Positions 1 to 5,670 of a stretch of DNA of 16,946 nucleotides are shown here, one piece after another (position 1 is the first letter of the stretch; each line of letters begins with the position of its first letter). A model generated the notes under the pieces. That model made no database searches. It was given only the letters and a program-made list of their open reading frames with translations, and was not told the origin of the DNA. A program made the position numbers and the translations under genes. The DNA lies in the NCBI GenBank assembly GCA_039820425.1, contig JBCBQD010000118.1:1-16946 (forward strand). Direction: 5' to 3'. This DNA is from SIO4C1 sp039820425 (lineage in GTDB: Bacteria; Cyanobacteriota; Cyanobacteriia; Phormidesmidales; Phormidesmidaceae).

Positions 1-420
1 CGGTTTCACGAGCGCATTCAAGGTGGAATTGGGCTTTGACCCAGGCGACGAAGCGTTTTAAGGTCCAACGCGGTTGGGGCACTGCTTGGCGCTTTTGCGG
101 AGGGGTAGCGGCCAACTCCAGCGCATCTCGAACACACTGAGCTAGCTCAGCTTCGACGGCTGAAGACAAAGGGGGGGATGACCACCTGTGTGACGATAGA
201 GGAGCGCTTCGGGGCCTTTGGCATTGTAGCGATGAACCCACTCCATTACCGTTTGCGGATTCCGTCCGGTTTGGCGACCGACTCGAGTCGCATTCTGACC
301 ACAGCAGATCTCATAGAGCGCCATCAATCGTTCCCGACTGCGCGAGTGGGCTGCATTCAAGGCTTGCTCTCTCAAGCATGCTGACGTTTGTCCCCATTTT
401 TCGATATCAACTTTTAACAT
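1..420 (-). CDS. IS630-family transposase, two-frame, cut by window edge
   Basis: This is the N-terminal part of a DDE transposase that would mobilise the surrounding IS. The first frame (420 to 142) encodes 92 residues with a winged helix-turn-helix; the stretch TGRNPQTVMEWVHRYN (about residues 53-68) is typical of IS630 DNA-binding domains. It ends at a stop just after seven C (171-177 on the plus strand). Reading the -1 frame from that run gives an uninterrupted continuation (PPPLSSAVEAELAQ, then RWTLKRFVAWVKAQ) to position 1, which is the expected second half of the same domain. The join is therefore either a programmed -1 frameshift or a recent indel. The catalytic DDE domain lies outside the window. 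The start at 420 is an ATG with no clear ribosome binding site. Family assignment is confident; activity cannot be judged. Confidence 0.85.
171..177 (-). other. Poly-C frameshift site in the transposase
   Basis: Read on the minus strand, this is CAT followed by seven C and then TTTG. Frame 0 (CCC CCC CTT) meets a TAG 10 codons later, while slipping back one base (CCC CCT TTG) restores the transposase reading frame to the window edge. Proline tRNAs could re-pair with CCC after a -1 slip. Programmed frameshifting is known in several IS families; a simple homopolymer indel or sequencing error would look the same. Confidence 0.55.
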
Positions 421-470
421 CTTGCTCTGACACCCTGATCCACTCCTATTACCAGAACCTATGACCCAGG

Positions 471-1514
471 CTAAAAACTACAGGTTCCAAGATGGATGCG
501 GTTTAAATCTGCCTGAATATCTAGAGATAGCTCTTTCTGTTTTGAGCTTCGCTGAGTATGAGCTAGATCGTCTTGAGAGGAAGACCATATTGACTGAAGC
601 GTATTTGTAGTATCTCGCAGTCGCTCAATCCCCTCGATGGCTTCTGGATCCGCAGGTGAGACAGCCAAAACCCTCACCCAGAGTTGCTTAGCCCCCTTAA
701 AGTTGCGTTGCACCTCAGCCGTCAGCGCGTCTTTTTTGAGGGTTGCGATATCGGTGAGGTTGGCCTGCCGGGGCAGCAAGATCAAATGGTTTTTAGAGGG
801 CGGTTCGATCACGCCGTAGGGCGTTTGCTGGTCGTGCTTATACTGCCGGGTGAGCTGGGGCACGTAATGACGCAAGCGCTGATAAAGCCGCTCAACGGTG
901 GCGCAGTTACCCTCGCCCTGGAGTCGTAAGCTCTCCAATAGCACATGGGTAAATGCCCCCTGTTGAAATTCCTCAATCTCGTAGGACGATTCTTCAGGGC
1001 TACACGAAAACAAAGTGATCACACCTTGCTGCTTTTCTTGACCAATGCCAATGCCGCTGCGGCGACCTTCATAACCACGGCAGGCATCGATCAGCAGAAT
1101 GATATTGTCAGCCCCACTGCGACGCAGCCGTTCGCTGATGGTGTGGATCGGGATGGCTGAGCGCTCTAGATCATCGCGATCGCCATCGAGGGGCATCAGA
1201 TAATCTCGATTCTGATGGCGGATGCCGTGCCCCGCAAAAAAGAACCAGAGGTTATCGCCCTCCCGCAAAAAAGGCTGCTCAAAGCGAGTGCGGAGGAAGC
1301 GCCTCAGGGTGGTGCCGGTAGGCGTGGAGTCAAGATCTGGCCCGTAATCCTGGGGAATCGGAGGGGCCTCTTCGCTGAAGTGGTAGACCTGCTCAAAACC
1401 AAGTTCCTGACTAAATAACTGACCCATGACCTCCGCATCCCGCTGAGCATAGTGGAGCCGTTGCAGGTAGCGATAGTGGTTGATGCCGATGGTGATGGCC
1501 CAGTTTCTTCCCAT
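471..1514 (-). CDS. Caspase-like cysteine protease (peptidase C14, orthocaspase/metacaspase type)
   Basis: This 347-residue protein has a caspase fold over about residues 1-245. It begins with a beta-strand start (WAITIGINHY), carries the catalytic His in FFFAGHG (His96) and the catalytic Cys in LLIDACRG (Cys145), and has the substrate-pocket stretch FSCSPEESSYE (169-179). Residues 251-305 (alanine- and leucine-rich, LTDIATLKKDALTAEVQRNF onward) look like a helical TPR-like linker. Bacterial homologues usually cleave after basic residues and are linked to cell death or conflict functions; specificity here is inferred. There is no signal peptide, so it should be cytoplasmic. Its ATG directly follows the TAA of the upstream small gene, implying translational coupling. 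It ends in GTCSF only about 50 bp from the IS630 transposase start. Related proteins often carry a further C-terminal sensor domain (for example SUMF1 or GUN4), so the tail may have been cut by the insertion. Confidence 0.9.
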   Translation of the reverse strand: MGRNWAITIGINHYRYLQRLHYAQRDAEVMGQLFSQELGFEQVYHFSEEAPPIPQDYGPDLDSTPTGTTLRRFLRTRFEQPFLREGDNLWFFFAGHGIRHQNRDYLMPLDGDRDDLERSAIPIHTISERLRRSGADNIILLIDACRGYEGRRSGIGIGQEKQQGVITLFSCSPEESSYEIEEFQQGAFTHVLLESLRLQGEGNCATVERLYQRLRHYVPQLTRQYKHDQQTPYGVIEPPSKNHLILLPRQANLTDIATLKKDALTAEVQRNFKGAKQLWVRVLAVSPADPEAIEGIERLRDTTNTLQSIWSSSQDDLAHTQRSSKQKELSLDIQADLNRIHLGTCSF

Positions 1515-1898
1515 TTACGATTGAGGACGGACAAATTTCAGAGTGATGCCCCCAGTATTGCCTAATTTACCGCCATTACCCACCAGGCTCAGCTGACCTT
1601 CCGCATTAATTTCGACTGAGAGTTCAACTTCATTAAGTTGTAAGCCAGCGTTAGCAGTGGTGGCCTGGTCAAACAGGTCATTGACAATTTCGAGCATGCC
1701 TTGCATTTGGCCTTTCAGCGCCTGGGCATCCAGCGGCACGCGCTTGCGTTTGGCAACGGTTCTCAATGTTTCGAGTGAGCGGGTGGGGCCAAAGCCACCG
1801 CCCGTGTCAAAACCGCCATCTCGGCGACCTTCGATTTCAGAGGTTTCTTCAATGTCTTCCGTCTCTGCGACGATCCAGAGCGTGCTTTCATCGGCCAT
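1515..1898 (-). CDS. Small caspase-partner protein, Pepco/TCD-like domain
   Basis: This is a predicted 127-residue cytoplasmic protein. After an acidic, glycine-rich N-terminus (1-40) comes a basic helix with LRTVAKRKRVPLDAQALKGQ (45-64), another helix to about 80, and then a beta-rich end: LNEVELSVEINAEGQLS (88-104), a Gly-rich turn and GITLKFVRPQS. That architecture resembles the small peptidase-co-occurring domains (Pepco, TCD1, CU044_2847 type) encoded beside caspase- or trypsin-like effectors in bacterial conflict systems; the name is from memory of the pattern, not from a search. The ATG at 1898 is preferred over an upstream GTG at 1916 because a ribosome binding site, AGGAG, lies about 10 bases before it and inside the longer reading. 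The stop codon touches the caspase ATG, so the two are one operon and probably partners. Confidence 0.75.
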   Translation of the reverse strand: MADESTLWIVAETEDIEETSEIEGRRDGGFDTGGGFGPTRSLETLRTVAKRKRVPLDAQALKGQMQGMLEIVNDLFDQATTANAGLQLNEVELSVEINAEGQLSLVGNGGKLGNTGGITLKFVRPQS

Positions 1899-1967
1899 TT
1901 GGTCAGGACTCCTCACTATCTGGGGGATACAGTAGTACAGCTAATTAGGTTGACTCACAGCATATTA

Positions 1968-1982
1968 GTGTAGAGGATACAC
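1968..1982. promoter_or_regulatory. Candidate operator palindrome GTGTA-N5-TACAC
   Basis: A perfect 5-bp inverted repeat (GTGTA, spacer GAGGA, TACAC) lies between the divergent caspase-partner gene (start 1898) and the antitoxin gene (start 2090). A TTGACT hexamer at 1950-1955 lies just upstream and could be part of a rightward promoter, although the -10 is poor. Antitoxin or toxin-antitoxin complexes commonly repress their own operon from such sites. Short palindromes also arise by chance. Confidence 0.3.
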
Positions 1983-2089
1983 AAGATGCAGGATAGAAGA
2001 CATAGAAGGGGTTTAGTCCTGAATACGCCATTCCCAATGACTTGACTGCTAGAATCCAGGTAAAGGTATGCAGACTGAAGGTAGTAACC

Positions 2090-2377
2090 ATGGCACTGCT
2101 AGAAATCAAAGTTGAACAGATTCTAGAATTGATTCAGCAGCTTCCTCTGGCTAGCAAGCAATCTATATTTGAGGTTTTGCGCCAAGACATTGCTGAAGCA
2201 TCCGCTAGCTCAGATTCAACCCTGGATGAAGAGTCAAAAACCTGGCTCGAAGCCGATATGACCGATGAGTTACCTGAATATGATTGGGGACCCGCAGGTA
2301 TTCCAGAGGGCCTTCCTATTGCCTACACACCAGGTCAAGGTATCACCATTTTAGAGGCAAACACTATTGAATCGTAG
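2090..2377 (+). CDS. Putative antitoxin of a MazF/PemK-type module
   Basis: This 95-residue acidic protein lies directly upstream of, and overlapping by 11 bases, a MazF-type toxin gene, which is the classic type II antitoxin-toxin order. Its N-terminal half (MALLEIKVEQILELIQQLP, then a second helix to about residue 38) is predicted to be helical and is a common start for cyanobacterial antitoxins. The C-terminal half is proline- and glycine-rich (LPEYDWGPAGIPEG) and is probably the extended toxin-binding arm. It does not look like an AbrB-type MazE. The ATG at 2090 is chosen because GAAGG at 2077-2081 sits 8 bases upstream; a longer TTG reading from 2042 has no support. The antitoxin role rests mainly on position and size. 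Confidence 0.7.
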   Translation: MALLEIKVEQILELIQQLPLASKQSIFEVLRQDIAEASASSDSTLDEESKTWLEADMTDELPEYDWGPAGIPEGLPIAYTPGQGITILEANTIES

Positions 2378-2678
2378 CTTACAAAAAGGCGACATCGTTC
2401 TTGTCTCACTTCCCAAACATATCCCATCCATGCACGAGCAGCAGGGTATTCGCCCGGCTATTGTTGTTGGGATACCCCCAGGTGAAACACGTTACTTGTT
2501 AGTCTTTGTAACTCCGCTGACGACACAGATGGGAAAATGGGTTGAGTTGAACTCCACAATCTATCCCGTTTTGCCCTCGGGAACAGGTAATTTGACGCAA
2601 ACTTCAGTTGTGCTGCTCGATCAAATTCGGGCTGTTGATGCCCAACGGATAGTCCGATATATAGGCAGTTTGAGCTAA
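2367..2678 (+). CDS. mazF: MazF/PemK-family toxin (sequence-specific endoribonuclease)
   Basis: This 103-residue protein has the PemK/MazF SH3-like fold. GDIVLVSLP (8-16) is the first strand, EQQGIRPAIVV (24-34) contains the conserved Arg of the active site, VTPLTTQ (48-54) carries the conserved Thr, and VVLLDQIRAVDAQRIVRYIGSL (81-102) is the family's C-terminal signature. Family members cleave mRNA at short sequences and arrest growth until neutralised by the antitoxin. The predicted start is TTG at 2367, inside the 3' end of the antitoxin gene, with AGAGG at 2353-2357 nine bases ahead; the overlap suggests translational coupling that keeps antitoxin in excess. All expected motifs are present, so it looks intact. 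Confidence 0.88.
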   Translation: MNRSLQKGDIVLVSLPKHIPSMHEQQGIRPAIVVGIPPGETRYLLVFVTPLTTQMGKWVELNSTIYPVLPSGTGNLTQTSVVLLDQIRAVDAQRIVRYIGSLS

Positions 2679-2822
2679 GCAGACTATTCACCTATTGAAG
2701 TTGGCATTGGTCGGATTTTTATGTAGATGGGCCTGATTAGAGGTCGTTTCACAAATTGAAACTGCTCAACGGTTTGTCTTTCTAACTGCCACACTGGAAC
2801 GGTTACTGATCGCTCTACAAGC

Positions 2823-3287
2823 ATGAAAACCCAACTCAGATGGCAGCTGTCTAAATGGGCGGTGGTTGCCCTGTTGCTGCCCCTTGGTGTCGTTTCCATT
2901 AAGATCGAACCTGCCTATGGGTGTTCTTGTATGCAGCCTGAGTCGGCTTCGGTTGAGCGCGATCGCAACACCGCTGTTTTTGCCGGTAAGGTCAGCAGCC
3001 TTACCCCCACCGCGACCGGCTATGCCGTGGACTTTACCGTATCTGACCAGTGGAAAGGGGATTTGGGCGAAACCGTGCAAATCACAACCGGTCCCCACAG
3101 TGCGGCCTGTGGCTACAACTTTGAGATAGGGCAAGCCTATTTGGTCTATGCCTATGGGGACGAGACGGATTTGAGTGTGAGCCTTTGCAGTCGCACGACA
3201 ACCTTAGACAATGCCGCCGCTGATATCGCTGAGCTCAACGGGGAATCCGCCTCACTGACTGTGGAACGGGTTTTTAGATGCCCTTAG
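2823..3287 (+). CDS. Secreted netrin/TIMP-like (NTR fold) protein
   Basis: This 154-residue protein has a basic N-terminus, a hydrophobic segment (about 12-25) and a likely signal peptidase site after AYG33, which leaves Cys34 as the first mature residue. CSC (34-36) followed by a region with AVFAGKV (51-57) is the hallmark of NTR-fold proteins related to tissue inhibitors of metalloproteinases. Cys96 and Cys122 are placed to form the two disulfides TIMPs make with their first and third residues; Cys153 is extra. In animals the free N-terminal Cys chelates the protease zinc; bacterial functions are poorly known, so metalloprotease inhibition is only a possibility. The site could alternatively be read as a lipoprotein, but there is no clear lipobox. 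It stands alone, after a 144-bp gap from the toxin gene. Confidence 0.72.
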   Translation: MKTQLRWQLSKWAVVALLLPLGVVSIKIEPAYGCSCMQPESASVERDRNTAVFAGKVSSLTPTATGYAVDFTVSDQWKGDLGETVQITTGPHSAACGYNFEIGQAYLVYAYGDETDLSVSLCSRTTTLDNAAADIAELNGESASLTVERVFRCP

Positions 3288-3293
3288 GGGGCC

Positions 3294-3331
3294 GCACAAA
3301 AATTAAGTCCCAGTTAAAAATAGGAAATGGG
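3294..3331 (+). repeat. Diverged direct repeat, copy A
   Basis: It begins with GCACAAAAAT and continues with a purine-rich tract containing GTTAA and GG. It matches copy B at 3669 over about 27 of 38 positions, including the first 10 exactly, with several of the differences being transitions. It starts just after the stop codon of the TIMP-like gene. Confidence 0.45.
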
Positions 3332-3668
3332 TAAAGTCGATAGGGGGCCGACTCTATGTGGCTGAGTTGACAGCCTATTGCAGAGGCGGTGCCTTGTGTC
3401 CACCCTGCAGAATATGCAGCCAGAGTAAGCGGCCCGACTTCGCAGCGCGAATGCGCGTTGTCACCGCCAGGATGGTCGATCACAAAGTGCTATTGGGGAG
3501 ACGCCTCTTGTCCGTGGGTTCTTATGGGAACGGAACCCCCTAAGTGGAAGGGGAGCGGGGAAAACCAAATTTCCCCGGCGGCGACTTTGATGACACCGCC
3601 AAACTGTCCGTCTTAGCGAGGGCAATACCCAGCGCTGTTTTCCAGGGATTAGCTTGATTAAAGGGACT

Positions 3669-3706
3669 GCACAAAAATCGAACCTCGGTTAAGAAAGGGA
3701 TAAGGG
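3669..3706 (+). repeat. Diverged direct repeat, copy B
   Basis: This is the second copy of the repeat at 3294, in the same orientation and 375 bases further on, sharing GCACAAAAAT exactly and the GTTAA-AA-GG pattern afterwards. The pair may be relics of a duplicated element end. Confidence 0.45.
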
Positions 3707-3769
3707 TGGGGGCTTATTTGGTTGCAAGCGCCTTAAAGCCATGTAATCGCAAAAGATCGCCTTAGAGCA

Positions 3770-3799
3770 GCGTCCCCTGAGCGAAGTCGAAGGGGACGC
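3770..3799. repeat. REP-like hairpin beside the photolyase stop
   Basis: A perfect 9-bp stem (GCGTCCCCT / AGGGGACGC) encloses the 12-nt loop GAGCGAAGTCGA. The core CCCTGAGCGAAGTCGAAGGG resembles a palindromic repeat that recurs between genes in many bacterial genomes, cyanobacteria included (from memory). A second partial copy, GCGTCCCCTC, follows at 3798. It lies 7 bases past the photolyase stop on the minus strand. There is no T-run directly after the stem, so a repeat is more likely than a simple terminator, though it could protect the mRNA 3' end. Confidence 0.55.
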
Positions 3800-3805
3800 G
3801 TCCCC

Positions 3806-5446
3806 TCAGAGCAAACTGAGCTGATCGACATCCGAGGGTGGCTTTGGTTTTCGCTTGCGCCGCTTGGGTGGGATGACATTAACGTGGGCGACAAACCAGG
3901 TGCGTAGAGCTTTGGCCTGTAACAGATCTAAGCTGTTTAGCTCGAGGGCGGCGGGGAATAGCCGCTCAATGGGCTGCTGCGCCCAGGCAATTTCGCTGGG
4001 GTAGCGGTCGGCTCCAAAGGGGGTGAGGTCGGCGGGCATTTGCCCCAGGTAGGGCACGACATTTTGGGTCTGCAAAAATTTTTCGCGCTGCTGCTCTAGC
4101 TGCTTCACCCGTTGCTGGCGGGCTTTGCGATAGTCCAAAATGGGCGAGGGATAGCCTTGGGTAGGCGGGGGACTGCCTAGCTGCTCAGGGGGTAGGTGGG
4201 CCAGCTCCGGCACCCAGCGCTTTATAAACTCACCGTCGGGGTCGCAGCGATCGATAGCCGCCTGGCCTGGGTTATAGATGCGGGTCCAGGTTTTGTCGAT
4301 GCAGTGGGTAACACCGGCCTGCATGGCCCACTGGTAGTGATCGATGGGGCAGTCGCCATCGATGAGATGGCGCATAAAGTGCAGCGCCCCATAGCGCCAG
4401 TCCATCCCCAGCAGGTTACTCAAAAAGCTGGCATAAATGGCGCGACTGCGAAAGTTGAGGGCCAGGTAACCCCCGGTGGCCTGCAAACATCGGGCGGCGG
4501 CATCGATGATGGGGAAGCCGGTTTCACCCGCTTGCCACGCTTGATAGAGATCAGCGTCAAACGCCCAGCCGTCGGCGTCAAAGATTTCGTAGAGCGATCG
4601 CAACTCCAACTGCGGCAGATAGCGAAACCGCTGGGTAAAGCCGTTGCCCCACCTCAGCCGCGAGACCAGCTGTTGATGGCTACGGCGAACCCGATGATCG
4701 CCGTTGTCGCAAGCTTGCCAGACAGTTTGCACACATTCGCGTACCGAGATGGCCCCGAATTTTATATGGGGGCTCAGCCCTGTGGTAGCCTCCGCACCGG
4801 GGTAAGACAATTGCCAGTAGTACCGATCGGCCTTTTCATCGAGAAAGGTTTGCAGCAACCGGCGGGCCTCAGCGGTGCCCCCAGGGGGAATCGGTTTGCC
4901 ATCGCAGCGGTGCCCTAGTTTCGTCAGGGCTGGCAGGGCCTCGCTGGAAATATCGTCAGGGACAAATACCTCAGCCGGGGTCGGGACAGGGGGTGTCCTC
5001 ATTTCTTGATACCACCAGCGGCGATACTCGGGGTAGGGTACCAGGTCAGAGCGGCTGGCAGCGGGCTCAAACCAGCGAATTTTCATCCCTTGCTCGGCCA
5101 GGGCCTGATTGAGTCGGGCGTCACGCACGCGGCCATAGATGCGCTCACAGTCAGTGTAGCTATAGATGCCCTCGGCCTGGGTGTCTTGTACTAGCTGGGG
5201 GAGGACATCTATCGGATTGCCAAAGCGTAGAATAAGCCGACCATTGTGCGATCGCAAATCCCTATCCAGCGATCTCAAACAGTCTAATAAAAATGCCACC
5301 CGCGCCGCGCCAGTTTCAGGATGATGCAGCAGTGCGCGATCAAATACAAAAACAGGAATTACCGCACCCCGTCGCGCCGCCCGGCAAAGCGGCTCATGGT
5401 CGCAGATTCTTAAATCTCGTCTAAACCAAACAACGGTGCGATTCAT
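3806..5446 (-). CDS. Photolyase/cryptochrome-family flavoprotein
   Basis: This 546-residue protein has the N-terminal antenna-binding Rossmann domain (VVWFRRDLRICDHEPL, residues 5-20, to about 130) and the helical FAD domain (about 200-420). Family signatures are TGLSPHIKFGAIS (222-234), the substrate-pocket Trp in LRWGNGF (Trp266), GETGFPIIDAAAR (307-319), DW (Trp350) of the electron chain, and DPDGEFIKRWVPEL (402-415). Class I photolyases repair cyclobutane pyrimidine dimers with blue light. This one departs from them: the usual TGW-x-HN is replaced by TGGYLALN (324-331), so the middle Trp of the electron-transfer triad is missing (perhaps replaced by Tyr327), and the usual NNGGWQW stretch reads IDHYQWAM. 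A basic tail (KRRKRKPKP) ends the protein. It is not a DASH type. FAD binding is confident; DNA repair versus signalling is open. No strong ribosome binding site precedes the ATG. Confidence 0.92.
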   Translation of the reverse strand: MNRTVVWFRRDLRICDHEPLCRAARRGAVIPVFVFDRALLHHPETGAARVAFLLDCLRSLDRDLRSHNGRLILRFGNPIDVLPQLVQDTQAEGIYSYTDCERIYGRVRDARLNQALAEQGMKIRWFEPAASRSDLVPYPEYRRWWYQEMRTPPVPTPAEVFVPDDISSEALPALTKLGHRCDGKPIPPGGTAEARRLLQTFLDEKADRYYWQLSYPGAEATTGLSPHIKFGAISVRECVQTVWQACDNGDHRVRRSHQQLVSRLRWGNGFTQRFRYLPQLELRSLYEIFDADGWAFDADLYQAWQAGETGFPIIDAAARCLQATGGYLALNFRSRAIYASFLSNLLGMDWRYGALHFMRHLIDGDCPIDHYQWAMQAGVTHCIDKTWTRIYNPGQAAIDRCDPDGEFIKRWVPELAHLPPEQLGSPPPTQGYPSPILDYRKARQQRVKQLEQQREKFLQTQNVVPYLGQMPADLTPFGADRYPSEIAWAQQPIERLFPAALELNSLDLLQAKALRTWFVAHVNVIPPKRRKRKPKPPSDVDQLSLL

Positions 5447-5545
5447 AGGGGCGGTCTAGTTGCCACGCAGACACTTTTATTCATCTTAAGGAGATTTTCT
5501 TAAACAGGAAATAGTGGTTTGTCAAACATGACTTGATCTAAACTT

Positions 5546-5559
5546 AGTTCAAATGTACT
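5546..5559. promoter_or_regulatory. Candidate LexA (SOS) box
   Basis: The sequence AGTTCAAATGTACT fits the LexA-box consensus described for Anabaena (RGTAC-N3-D-GTWCB) at all but one constrained position. It lies 100 bases upstream of the photolyase start on one side and about 110 bases upstream of the Arg-rich protein gene on the other. LexA control of a photolyase would be logical, but cyanobacterial LexA proteins differ in role, and one 14-mer with a mismatch can arise by chance. Confidence 0.3.
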
Positions 5560-5670
5560 ATTTTTGATAAGTAGTCAGTGAGCCACCGGTTTAGGGCTTT
5601 ATAGCGCTCTGGGATGAAGGATCAGTTCGGTTGCTTTTTCTGACCATCAATCTACTAGCAAGGTCCAGTT

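Larger units (their letters stand above)
1..470 (-). mobile_element. IS630-family insertion sequence, one end only
   Basis: The element is recognised from its transposase, whose N-terminal part starts at 420 and reads out of the window at position 1. One IS end should lie in 421-470, between the transposase start and the stop codon of the caspase gene. Only one end is in view, so terminal inverted repeats and the TA target duplication typical of this family cannot be defined. The right boundary of 470 is an upper limit, not a mapped end. Confidence 0.5.
3288..3805. other. Gene-free 0.5-kb stretch with repeats and hairpins
   Basis: No convincing gene was found between the TIMP-like gene and the photolyase 3' end. 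The stretch is bounded by two diverged direct repeats (3294-3331 and 3669-3706) and contains two hairpins: CGGGGAAA/TTTCCCCG at 3556-3577, and GGGTTC/GAACCC at 3516-3538. Small reading frames on either strand show no protein character. It may be a decayed mobile element or an uncharacterised structured RNA. Confidence 0.5.

Noticed and set aside
2042..2089. Longer antitoxin start at TTG 2042
   Set aside because: The ATG at 2090 has GAAGG at correct spacing, while the upstream codons look non-coding.
2766..3134. A 122-codon minus-strand frame over the TIMP-like gene
   Set aside because: The plus-strand gene has a signal peptide and CSC motif; the opposite frame has no protein character.
3358..3543. 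Small frames in the gene-free stretch (also 3274-3483 minus and 3389-3616 plus)
   Set aside because: They have no ribosome binding site, no domain and no plausible composition; they are more likely chance frames in repeat-like DNA.
3500..3580. Possible group II intron or tRNA remnant suggested by GGTTC-like hairpins
   Set aside because: There is no domain V signature, no intron-encoded protein, and no cloverleaf can be drawn.
4196..4918. A 240-codon open reading frame on the plus strand inside the photolyase gene
   Set aside because: It is antisense to a gene with clear family motifs over its whole length and shows no recognisable domain; long antisense frames are common in GC-rich coding DNA.
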